In this document: positions 25,198 to 32,300 of the stretch, piece after piece | Position numbering within the stretch: the first letter of the stretch is position 1 | Layout: every line of letters begins with the position of its first letter | NCBI GenBank assembly: GCA_905339295.1 | Contig: CAJPFI010000037.1 | Location: 1 to 64,000, forward strand | DNA: 64,000 nt | Source: Burkholderiales bacterium | Lineage (GTDB): Bacteria; Pseudomonadota; Gammaproteobacteria; Burkholderiales; Casimicrobiaceae | Direction: 5' to 3' | Made by a program: the position numbers and the translations under genes | The notes under the pieces: model-generated | Databases searched by the model: none | Seen by the model: only the letters and a program-made list of their open reading frames with translations | Told to the model about the DNA's origin: nothing

Positions 25198-28101
25198 ATG
25201 CTGCTCACGCGCAAGACCGATGCCGCGCCCGCCGCCGCCCCTCGCCTGAAGAGGCTCTCCGGCGCGTCCGCCCCCACCATCGACCGCCGCACGTTCCTGA
25301 AGCGCTCGGGGCTCGTCGCCGGCGCCGGCGCGTTCGCCACGCAACTCCCGTACGGCGCGATCCAGCCGGCGAAGGCGCAGAAGGCTGCCGACGGCGCCGG
25401 CGCCATGGAGGTCCGCCGCACGGTGTGCACGCACTGCTCGGTCGGGTGCGCGATCGACGCGCACGTTCAGAACGGCGTGTGGGTGCGGCACGAGCCGGTG
25501 TTCGACTCGCCGATCAACCTCGGCGCGCATTGCGCGAAGGGCGCGTCGGTCCGCGAGCACGGCCACGGCGAGTTCCGGCTCAAGAGCCCGATGAAGCTCG
25601 TCGACGGCAAGTGGCAGAAGCTCTCGTGGGACCAGGCGATCAACGAGGTCGGCGACAAGCTGCTCGCGATCCGCAAGGAGTCCGGCGCGGACGCGACGTT
25701 CTGGATCGGAAGCTCGAAGCACAACAACGAGCAGAGCTACCTGTTCCGCAAGTTCGTGTCGTACTTCGGCACGAACAACATGGACCACCAGGCGCGCATC
25801 TGCCATTCGACGACCGTCGCGGGCGTGGCCAACACCTGGGGCTACGGCGCGATGACCAACTCGTACAACGACATGCAGAACACGAAGTGTGCTCTGTATA
25901 TCGGGTCGAACGCCGCCGAGGCGCACCCGGTGTCGATGCTGCACATGCTGCACGCGAAGGAGAACGGCGCGAAGATGATCGTCGCCGACCCGCGTTTCAC
26001 ACGCACGGCGGCGAAGGCCGACATGCACGTGCGCATCCGGTCGGGAACCGACATCCCGTTCCTGTTCGGCGTGCTCCACCACATCTTCAAGAACGGCTGG
26101 GAGGACAAGCAGTACATCCACGACCGCGTGTACGGCATGGAGAAGGTGCGGGAGGACGTGCTGGCCAAGTGGACGCCCGACAAGGTCGAGGAGGCCTGCG
26201 GCGTGCCCGAGGCGGAGGTGTACAAGGTCGCCGAGATGATGGCCAAGAACCGGCCGTCGACGCTCGTCTGGTGCATGGGCCAGACGCAGCACACGATCGG
26301 CAACGCGATGGTGCGCGCTTCGTGCATCGTGCAGCTCGCGCTCGGCAACATCGGCGTGTCCGGCGGAGGCGCGAACATCTTCCGTGGCCACGACAACGTG
26401 CAGGGCGCGACCGACGTCGGCCCGAACCCGGACTCGCTGCCCGGCTATTACGGCATCGCCGCGGGCTCCTGGAGGCACTACGCCGCGGTGTGGGGCGTCG
26501 ACTACGACTGGATCAAGTCCCGCTTCGCCTCGCAGGCGATGATGGAGAAGCCGGGCATGACGGTGTCGCGCTGGATCGACGGCGTGCTGGAGAAGAACGA
26601 GCTGATCGACCAGGACAGCAACCTCCGCGCGATCGTGTACTGGGGGCACGCCCCCAACAGCCAGTCGCGCGGCAAGGAGATGGTCGAGGCGATGAAGAAG
26701 CTCGACCTGCTTGTCGTCATCGACCCCTACCCGTCAGCCACCGCCGCCATGGCCGCCATGGTCCGCAAGGACGGCGTCTACCTGCTGCCGGCGGCGACGC
26801 AGTTCGAGACCTCGGGGTCGTGCACGGCGTCGAACCGCTCGCTGCAGTGGCGCGAGCGCGTGATCACGCCGCTGTTCGAGTCGCAGACCGACCACGCGAT
26901 CATGTACGCGTTCGCAAAGAAGCTCGGCTTCGGCGCCGAGTTCGTCAAGAATTACAAGATCGTCAAGCCGGACGGCGAGCGCAAGATGGAAGAGCCGGAG
27001 ATGGAGTCGGTGCTGAGCGAGATCAACCGCGCGGTGTGGACGATCGGCTACACCGGGCAGTCGCCCGAGCGGCTCAAGCTCCACATGAAGAACATGCACA
27101 CGTTCGACGTGAAGTCGCTTCGCGCGAAGGGCGGCCCCTGCGACGGCGACTACTTCGGCCTGCCGTGGCCCTGCTACGGCTCGCCCGAGATCAAGCATCC
27201 GGGCTCGCCGAACCTGTACATGACGTCGCGCCACATGATGGACGGCGGGGGCTGCTTCCGCGCGAACTTCGGCGTCGAGCGCGAGGGCGTGAACCTGCTC
27301 GCCGAGGACGGCAGCTACCCGAAGGACGGCGACCTCACGTCGGGCTACCCCGAGTTCGACCACGTGCTCATGAAGAAGCTGGGCTGGTGGGACGAGCTCA
27401 CCGAGGCCGAGAAGAAGGCGGCCGAGGGCAAGAACTGGAAGACCGACCTGTCCGGCGGCATCCAGCGCGTCACGATGAAGCACGGCGCGCATCCGTTCGG
27501 CAACGCGAAGGCCCGCGCCGTCGTCTGGAACTTCCCGGACGCCATCCCGCAGCACCGCGAGCCGCTGTACTCGCCGCGCCCCGACCTTGTCGCCAAGTAC
27601 CCGACGCACGACGACAAGAAGGCGTTCTGGCGGCTGCCGACGCTGTTCAAGAGCGTGCAGGAGAAGAACAAGGACATCTCCAAGGACTTCCCGCTGATCC
27701 TCACGTCCGGACGACTGGTCGAGTACGAGGGCGGCGGCGAGGAAACTCGCTCCAATCCGTGGCTCGCCGAGTTGCAGCAGGAGAATTTCGTCGAGATCAA
27801 CCCGAAGGACGCGAACGACCGCGGCGTGCGCGACGGCGAGTACGTGTGGGTCAAGACGCCGACCGGCGCGCAGCTCAAGGTCAAGGCGCAGGTCACCGAG
27901 CGGGTCGGGGCGGGGACGACGTTCGTCCCGTTCCACTTCTCCGGCTGGTGGATGGGCAAGGACATGCTCGAGCACTACCCGCCGGGCGCGCATCCGGTGA
28001 TCCGCGGCGAGGCGGTGAACACCGCGACGACCTACGGCTACGACGCCGTGACGATGATGCAGGAGACCAAGACCACGCTCTGCCAGGTGGCCAAGGCCTG
28101 A
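25198..28101 (+). CDS. fdhA: Formate dehydrogenase catalytic subunit, Mo-bisMGD, cysteine type
   Basis: Oxidises formate to CO2 at a molybdopterin guanine dinucleotide centre in the periplasm. 967 residues. A Tat leader (DRRTFLKRSGLVAGAGAFA) is followed by the 4Fe-4S site CTHCSVGC...AHCAKGAS (about residues 80-120). The active-site segment is DHQARICHSTTVAG, so the Mo ligand is cysteine (TGC at 25801) where many enzymes have selenocysteine; the following histidine is kept. The C-terminal cofactor-binding domain includes LILTSGRLVEYEGGGEETRSNPW. It forms a complex with FdhB and FdhC in the same operon, is served by the TorD-like protein and FdhD, and gets its cofactor from moaA, moeA and mobA. 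Confidence 0.97.
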   Translation: MLLTRKTDAAPAAAPRLKRLSGASAPTIDRRTFLKRSGLVAGAGAFATQLPYGAIQPAKAQKAADGAGAMEVRRTVCTHCSVGCAIDAHVQNGVWVRHEPVFDSPINLGAHCAKGASVREHGHGEFRLKSPMKLVDGKWQKLSWDQAINEVGDKLLAIRKESGADATFWIGSSKHNNEQSYLFRKFVSYFGTNNMDHQARICHSTTVAGVANTWGYGAMTNSYNDMQNTKCALYIGSNAAEAHPVSMLHMLHAKENGAKMIVADPRFTRTAAKADMHVRIRSGTDIPFLFGVLHHIFKNGWEDKQYIHDRVYGMEKVREDVLAKWTPDKVEEACGVPEAEVYKVAEMMAKNRPSTLVWCMGQTQHTIGNAMVRASCIVQLALGNIGVSGGGANIFRGHDNVQGATDVGPNPDSLPGYYGIAAGSWRHYAAVWGVDYDWIKSRFASQAMMEKPGMTVSRWIDGVLEKNELIDQDSNLRAIVYWGHAPNSQSRGKEMVEAMKKLDLLVVIDPYPSATAAMAAMVRKDGVYLLPAATQFETSGSCTASNRSLQWRERVITPLFESQTDHAIMYAFAKKLGFGAEFVKNYKIVKPDGERKMEEPEMESVLSEINRAVWTIGYTGQSPERLKLHMKNMHTFDVKSLRAKGGPCDGDYFGLPWPCYGSPEIKHPGSPNLYMTSRHMMDGGGCFRANFGVEREGVNLLAEDGSYPKDGDLTSGYPEFDHVLMKKLGWWDELTEAEKKAAEGKNWKTDLSGGIQRVTMKHGAHPFGNAKARAVVWNFPDAIPQHREPLYSPRPDLVAKYPTHDDKKAFWRLPTLFKSVQEKNKDISKDFPLILTSGRLVEYEGGGEETRSNPWLAELQQENFVEINPKDANDRGVRDGEYVWVKTPTGAQLKVKAQVTERVGAGTTFVPFHFSGWWMGKDMLEHYPPGAHPVIRGEAVNTATTYGYDAVTMMQETKTTLCQVAKA

Positions 28102-28128
28102 CGCGACGGACGGACGAGGAGACCTACG

Positions 28129-28770
28129 ATGGCCAGGATGAAATTCCTCTGCGACGCCGAACGTTGCATCGAGTGCAACGGGTGCGTCACCGCGTGCAAG
28201 CAGGAACACGAGATTCCCTGGGGCGTGAACCGCCGCCGCGTCGTCACCGTCAACGACGGCGTGCCCGGCGAGCGTTCCATCTCGGTCGCCTGCATGCACT
28301 GCTCGGACGCCCCCTGCATGGCGGTCTGCCCGGTCGACTGCTTCTACAAGACCGAGGAGGGCGTCGTCCTGCACGACAAGGACCTGTGCATCGGATGCGG
28401 CTACTGCTTCTACGCCTGCCCGTTCGGCGCGCCGCAGTTCCCGCAGACCGGCGCGTTCGGCGTGCGCGGGAAGATGGACAAGTGCACGTTCTGCGCGGGC
28501 GGCCCGGAAGCGAACAGCTCGGAAGAGGAGTTCAGGAAGTACGGTCGCAACCGGCTCGCCGAGGGGAAGCTTCCGGCCTGCGCCGAGATGTGCGCGACCA
28601 AGGCGCTGCTCGGCGGCGACGGCGACGTGCTCGCGGACATCTATCGCCAGCGCGTCACGGTGCGCGGCCGCGGCGGCGACGTGTGGGGCTGGGCCACCGC
28701 CTACGGGCAGCCCGGCCAGGCGCCGGGACAGGCGCCGGGACAGGCTCCGGCCAAGGGAGGCAAGTCGTGA
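28129..28770 (+). CDS. fdhB: Formate dehydrogenase iron-sulfur subunit
   Basis: A 213-residue electron-transfer subunit linking FdhA to the membrane cytochrome. Four 4Fe-4S cluster motifs are visible: CIECNGCVTACK (about residues 13-24), CMHCSDAPCMAVCP (55-68), CIGCGYCFYACP (88-99), and CTFC with CAEMC (about 120-160). No signal peptide is seen, so it should be exported together with FdhA through the latter's Tat leader. The C-terminus carries a short Gly-Gln-Ala-Pro repeat, unusual for the family. The ribosome site GAGGAGA precedes the ATG. The gene overlaps the next by one base. Confidence 0.96.
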   Translation: MARMKFLCDAERCIECNGCVTACKQEHEIPWGVNRRRVVTVNDGVPGERSISVACMHCSDAPCMAVCPVDCFYKTEEGVVLHDKDLCIGCGYCFYACPFGAPQFPQTGAFGVRGKMDKCTFCAGGPEANSSEEEFRKYGRNRLAEGKLPACAEMCATKALLGGDGDVLADIYRQRVTVRGRGGDVWGWATAYGQPGQAPGQAPGQAPAKGGKS

Positions 28771-28991
28771 TGCGCCACGCATGGATTCTCGGCGCCGCGG
28801 CCGCGGCGTTCGCGCTCGCGGCATGCGGCGAGCGCCCGCAGGTGGTCCAGTACAAGCAGGGGACCTACCAGGGCAAGCCCGACCAGAAGCCGTACGCCGG
28901 CGCGCCGTTCGATGGCAACCACCAGCAGTGGGAGAACGCGATGCGCCAGCGCAACCAGACACAGAACGAGTACAAGCGGATCGGCAGCTGA
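28770..28991 (+). CDS. Small lipoprotein of the formate dehydrogenase operon
   Basis: A 73-residue protein with a lipoprotein signal peptide ending in the lipobox LAAC (cysteine near residue 20). The short mature part is rich in Gln, Asn, Lys and Tyr (QVVQYKQGTYQGKPDQKPYAG, DGNHQQWENAMRQRNQTQNEYKRIGS). I do not recognise a named family. Its start is at the fdhB stop (TGATG), and fdhC follows within 15 bases, so it is made with the enzyme and may anchor or organise the complex on the periplasmic face. That role is inferred only from position and targeting. Confidence 0.8.
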   Translation: MRHAWILGAAAAAFALAACGERPQVVQYKQGTYQGKPDQKPYAGAPFDGNHQQWENAMRQRNQTQNEYKRIGS

Positions 28992-29005
28992 CCGGGGGGT
29001 CGACA

Positions 29006-30037
29006 ATGCGACGCATGTTCACGCGCGCGGGCGCAGCGCTGCTCGCCTCGGCCTGGCTCGCGGCGGCGGCGCAGTCTCCCGCCGTCGATGCGACAAACGC
29101 CGAAATGGCGAAGCAGCAGCAGGCGCAGCAACTGAGCCAGCCGCTGAACAACCAGCCGGTCTGGAGCGAAGTGCGGTCCGGCGCGAAGCAGTACACGAGC
29201 ATCAAGGGCCGCGAAACCGACGTGCTGATCCAGCCGGAGGGTCAGACGTGGCGCGCGGCGCGCGTTCCGCTCGCGACCATCGGGGGATTCCTGTTCGTCG
29301 CGACGCTGCTCGCGCTGCTCGGGTTCTACCTCTGGCGCGGGCCGATCAGGCTGCGCGGCAAGCCTACGGGACGCATGATCGAGCGGTTCACGCTCGTCGA
29401 GCGCGTCGTGCACTGGACCGTCGCGATCACGTTCGTGACGCTCGGCGTGACCGGGCTCGTGCTCACGTTCGGCAAGTCGGTCCTGCTCCCGCTGATCGGC
29501 TACACGCTGTTCTCGTGGCTCGCGATCATCGCGAAGAACCTGCACAACTTCGTCGGTCCCGTCCTGGTCGTCGTGCTGCCGATCATGATCGTGCTGTTCA
29601 TGCGGGCGAACCTGTTCAACGCCCGCGACTGGGAGTGGCTGAAGAAGGGCGGGGGCATGCTGACCGGCGAGCACGTGCCGGCCAACAAGGCCAATGCCGG
29701 ACAGAAGATCCTGTTCTGGTCGATGGTCGTCGTGCTCGGGCTGACGCTGTGCGTGACGGGCCTGATCCTCGACTTCCCGAATTTCGACCAGACGCGCCAG
29801 ACGATGCAGATCGCGAACGTCGTGCATCTGATCGCCGGCGTCCTGGCCGTGGTCATGGTCTCGGCGCACATCTACCTCGGCACCGTCGGCATGCCCGGCG
29901 CGTACGAGGCGATGCGCGACGGCTACGTCGACGAGACCTGGGCGAAGGAACACCACGAGTACTGGTACAACGAGGTGAAGGCCGGAGCGATTCCGGCGGC
30001 CGGCCACGAGGCGCCGATGTCGCATCGGCCCGCCTGA
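29006..30037 (+). CDS. fdhC: Formate dehydrogenase cytochrome b subunit
   Basis: Membrane subunit that takes electrons from FdhB and reduces quinone through b hemes. 343 residues. A signal peptide (RAGAALLASAWLAAAAQ) and a Gln-rich periplasmic stretch precede a helix at VPLATIGGFLFVATLLALLGFYL. The cytochrome b561-like domain follows, with heme-ligand histidines in LVERVVHWTVAITF, NLHNFVGPV and VVHLIAGVLAVVMVSAHIYLG. The C-terminus has a basic/acidic tail (WAKEHHEYWYNEVKAG). The extra N-terminal signal-like part is common in this FdhC type. It completes the FdhABC complex. Confidence 0.95.
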   Translation: MRRMFTRAGAALLASAWLAAAAQSPAVDATNAEMAKQQQAQQLSQPLNNQPVWSEVRSGAKQYTSIKGRETDVLIQPEGQTWRAARVPLATIGGFLFVATLLALLGFYLWRGPIRLRGKPTGRMIERFTLVERVVHWTVAITFVTLGVTGLVLTFGKSVLLPLIGYTLFSWLAIIAKNLHNFVGPVLVVVLPIMIVLFMRANLFNARDWEWLKKGGGMLTGEHVPANKANAGQKILFWSMVVVLGLTLCVTGLILDFPNFDQTRQTMQIANVVHLIAGVLAVVMVSAHIYLGTVGMPGAYEAMRDGYVDETWAKEHHEYWYNEVKAGAIPAAGHEAPMSHRPA

Positions 30038-30068
30038 CCGCGCGACGGGTACTGGGAGGAGGGGGACG

Positions 30069-30347
30069 ATGACGACGACGATCCGCGGACTCATGGGCGC
30101 GGCGCTGGTGGTGGCCTGCTTCGGCGTGGCGGTGGCGAAGTTGCCGCCGCCGCCGCCGATGACCGACGCCCAGAAAGCCGAGGCCGAAGAGAAGAAGGCC
30201 AAGGCCGCCACGGCCGCCGAGGCGGCGAAGGCCGCGCAGGCCCGCGCCGAGGATCGCGCCGCGGCACGCTACTTCGCCGACATGAAGGCGAAGGGCAAGC
30301 AGGTCGCGCCGCCGCAGGTGCCGGCGGCGACGGCGGCGAAGAAATAG
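30069..30347 (+). CDS. Small exported Ala/Lys/Glu-rich protein at end of fdh operon
   Basis: A 92-residue protein with a signal peptide (GLMGAALVVACFGVAVA), then LPPPPPMTDAQKAEAEEKKAKAA and an Ala/Lys/Glu-rich stretch predicted to be one long helix, ending in a Pro/Ala tail. No named family is recognised. It is the last gene before the terminator at 30374 and has a GGAGG ribosome site, so it belongs to the fdh operon. Low-complexity composition limits inference; a structural or chaperone-like periplasmic role is possible but not shown. Confidence 0.75.
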   Translation: MTTTIRGLMGAALVVACFGVAVAKLPPPPPMTDAQKAEAEEKKAKAATAAEAAKAAQARAEDRAAARYFADMKAKGKQVAPPQVPAATAAKK

Positions 30348-30373
30348 CGAAGCATCGATCTCTGGCAAGGGGG

Positions 30374-30400
30374 ACGGGGCGCGATGCGCCCCGTTTATTT
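30374..30400 (+). terminator. Rho-independent terminator of the fdh operon
   Basis: Nine-base arms ACGGGGCGC and GCGCCCCGT with a three-base loop are followed directly by TTATTT. It lies 27 bases after the last small gene of the operon and eight bases from the stop of the convergent yqeB-like gene. It is the clearest intrinsic terminator in the window. Confidence 0.85.
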
Positions 30401-30407
30401 CCTTGCG

Positions 30408-31220
30408 TCAGGGAAGCGGTGCGCCCTCGCGCGGAAACGTCCGGCATTCGCGCAGGATGCCCGTCGCGATCGCGAGCGGACGCTCGCCGAGCCCGAAGCA
30501 CAGCGGCGCGTCATCGGCATCGATCTCGACGAGCTTCATGCCGGCGTCCACGCGCACGCCGTCGTGCACCAGCCCGCGAAGCGCGCCCGACATCGGGGCC
30601 GGCACGGCTTCGCCGTCCAGCGTCCCCACGCGGGCGCCCGAACGAACGCCGGCGCCGATCGAGGCGTCCGTCCTGAACACGCCGCGCGCCGGGGCATAGA
30701 CGAACCTCTCGCGTCCCGCACCGCCCACGATGCGCGGTTCGCCCTCGAGCGGCGCCGCATGGCCGGCGGAGAGCACGCGACCGAGCTGCGGTCCCCACTG
30801 GCTCTCGACCACGCGGTCGACGTGCATCCCGCACTCGAAGCCCGGACCGACGCCGAGCGTGAAGCGCGCGAGCCCCATGAGCCTCTCCGCGGGCACACGC
30901 TTGCGCATGCGGGCGTCCACGAGGAGCGCCGGGCGCAGCCGCCCGGCGACCTCGATGGCGTCGCCGACCACGAACGGAAGCGACTCGCCGCGCGCGAGCA
31001 TCTCGCGAAGCGCATCGCCAGGCTCGCACCGCGCCGCGACGACCGCCTCGAGCGTGGCCTTGCCCGTGAACGCGGCATCGGAAAAGGCCATCCCTCGCCG
31101 CAGCGTGGCCGGCGATGCGTGATCCTGGATGGCCGTCGGGAACCCCGCGATGAAGAAGGCATGCGCGACCGCGGACGCGACGTCGCCCGATCCCAGGACG
31201 AGCACGAAGGGTCGCTCCAT
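30408..31220 (-). CDS. YqeB-like molybdenum-enzyme accessory protein
   Basis: A 270-residue protein resembling the YqeB/EF2563 family that accompanies molybdenum hydroxylases. Its Rossmann-like N-terminus is FVLVLGSGDVASAVAHAFFIAGF, followed by ASPATLRRGMAFSDAAFTG, a centre with LLVDARMRKRVP and LTLGVGPGFECGMHVD-like residues, and a biotinyl-like C-terminal part (GTLDGEAVPAPMSGALRGLVHDGVRV). The family was described with selenium-dependent hydroxylases, but no selenium genes are visible here. The ATG at 31220 is used; a longer frame reaching 31370 only reads through the tRNA-Ser gene. Position next to the fdh/Moco genes supports a molybdenum role. Exact function is unknown. Confidence 0.65.
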   Translation of the reverse strand: MERPFVLVLGSGDVASAVAHAFFIAGFPTAIQDHASPATLRRGMAFSDAAFTGKATLEAVVAARCEPGDALREMLARGESLPFVVGDAIEVAGRLRPALLVDARMRKRVPAERLMGLARFTLGVGPGFECGMHVDRVVESQWGPQLGRVLSAGHAAPLEGEPRIVGGAGRERFVYAPARGVFRTDASIGAGVRSGARVGTLDGEAVPAPMSGALRGLVHDGVRVDAGMKLVEIDADDAPLCFGLGERPLAIATGILRECRTFPREGAPLP

Positions 31221-31252
31221 GCGTGGCCGAGCGTGCGGACGAGGTGGGGTGC

Positions 31253-31291
31253 CCAACGAAAACGGACCCGACCCGGGTCCGCTTTCGTTGG
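31253..31291 (-). terminator. Hairpin at the 3' end of tRNA-Ser
   Basis: A near-perfect inverted repeat: on the minus strand CCAACGAAAGCGGACCC pairs with GGGTCCGTTTTCGTTGG with one mismatch. The first three bases are the encoded CCA end of the tRNA. It lies between the tRNA and the yqeB-like gene and can act as terminator or processing signal, although no T-run follows the stem. Confidence 0.6.
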
Positions 31292-31376
31292 CGGAGAGAG
31301 AGGGATTCGAACCCCCGATACGTTGCCGTATACCTGATTTCGAGTCAGGCGCCTTCGACCACTCGGCCATCTCTCC
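31289..31376 (-). tRNA. tRNA-Ser (CGA)
   Basis: An 88-base tRNA including encoded CCA. The acceptor arms GGAGAGA and TCTCTCC pair perfectly. The anticodon arm CCTGA-CTCGAAA-TCAGG gives anticodon CGA, reading UCG, a frequent codon in GC-rich genomes. A long variable arm (type II) and the T-arm GGGGG-TTCGAAT-CCCTC are present, as expected for serine tRNA. It is on the same strand as the methyltransferase upstream and the yqeB-like gene downstream. Confidence 0.97.
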
Positions 31377-31479
31377 CGCGACTGATCATTATACCCGACG
31401 CGTCGATGCGCCCGAAGGCGCACGGCGCAATGCCGGGACCGGGCGTCCGGAGGCGCACGTGCGCCCGCGCCGCCGACGA

Positions 31480-32217
31480 TCAGGGTCGCTCGTAGATGCC
31501 GACGAACGAATGCTGCGTCACGTCCGGACCCGCCGCCTCCGGATCGAGCGTGCCACGTCGGATCCGCCTGAAGCGCGCGTCGAGCAACGCGGCGACGTCC
31601 AGGCCGTCGTCCACCCAGCCCCGGTCCGCCGGAACGGCGCGACGGAGATTGTTCACGACCAGCAATCGTCCCCCCGGCCGCAATGCCTCGAACAGGCGAC
31701 CTGCATCGACGCCCGGGTCCATGCAGTGCTGCAGTACCCAGCAGGCGATCGCCGCCTCCGCACGCATTCCGGCCGCGGCGCGCGCGTCGAGCGTCGCCGG
31801 ATCGATTGCCTCGAACCGCGGTGATTGCACGTAGCTTTGGGCGAGACGGCGCATCGATGCGCTGATGTCGACACCGATGACGCGGCAGCCGGTCGACGCG
31901 ATGAGTTCCCGGGCGATGCGGCCGATGCCACATCCGTAGTCGACGACGAGCGAGTCCGGACCGATCCCCAGTTCCTGGAGCGCCAGCCGCGTCACGCATG
32001 GCGTCTCGCGTTCCCACCGCGATCGGGTCGATTCACCTCCCTCGGGAGTGAGGATGATGCGTCGCGCGCTGTCCTCGTCGGTAACGTCGAACACGTCGGG
32101 ACGGTAGCGTAGCGTGACCGGGGACCCTGCGGGGGGCGCCGCCGGCGGCGTCGAGTCCCGCGACGGGAGGTCGCGTCGCGCGAACAGCAGGCCACTCAAC
32201 AGGCGCCGCAGAACCAT
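31480..32217 (-). CDS. Class I SAM-dependent methyltransferase
   Basis: A 245-residue cytoplasmic enzyme with the class I methyltransferase fold. Motif I is LVVDYGCGIGRIAREL, motif II around VIGVDISASMRRLA, and motif IV/post-motif is IACWVLQHCMDPGVDAGRLFEALRPGGRLLVVNN. The N-terminus has a short basic, hydrophobic stretch (VLRRLLSGLLFARR) that may touch the membrane. C-terminal residues QHSFVGIYERP give no substrate clue. It stands alone between the tRNA and the subtilase gene. Small-molecule or lipid-sugar methylation is possible; the acceptor is unknown. Confidence 0.85.
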   Translation of the reverse strand: MVLRRLLSGLLFARRDLPSRDSTPPAAPPAGSPVTLRYRPDVFDVTDEDSARRIILTPEGGESTRSRWERETPCVTRLALQELGIGPDSLVVDYGCGIGRIARELIASTGCRVIGVDISASMRRLAQSYVQSPRFEAIDPATLDARAAAGMRAEAAIACWVLQHCMDPGVDAGRLFEALRPGGRLLVVNNLRRAVPADRGWVDDGLDVAALLDARFRRIRRGTLDPEAAGPDVTQHSFVGIYERP

Positions 32218-32300
32218 GATCGTCCGCTATCGTCGACTCGCCCGAGTCGGGCAACCCGTTCCGACGCGGCGCGATCCGCGGGTGCGCGGGCGCCGTCGCG

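Noticed and set aside
25795-25812. Selenocysteine in formate dehydrogenase FdhA
   Set aside because: The active-site codon is TGC (cysteine), not TGA, and no selenocysteine insertion genes are visible.
31221-31370. N-terminal extension of the YqeB-like protein up to 31370
   Set aside because: The extra residues are a translation of the tRNA-Ser gene and its trailer, a well-known artefact.
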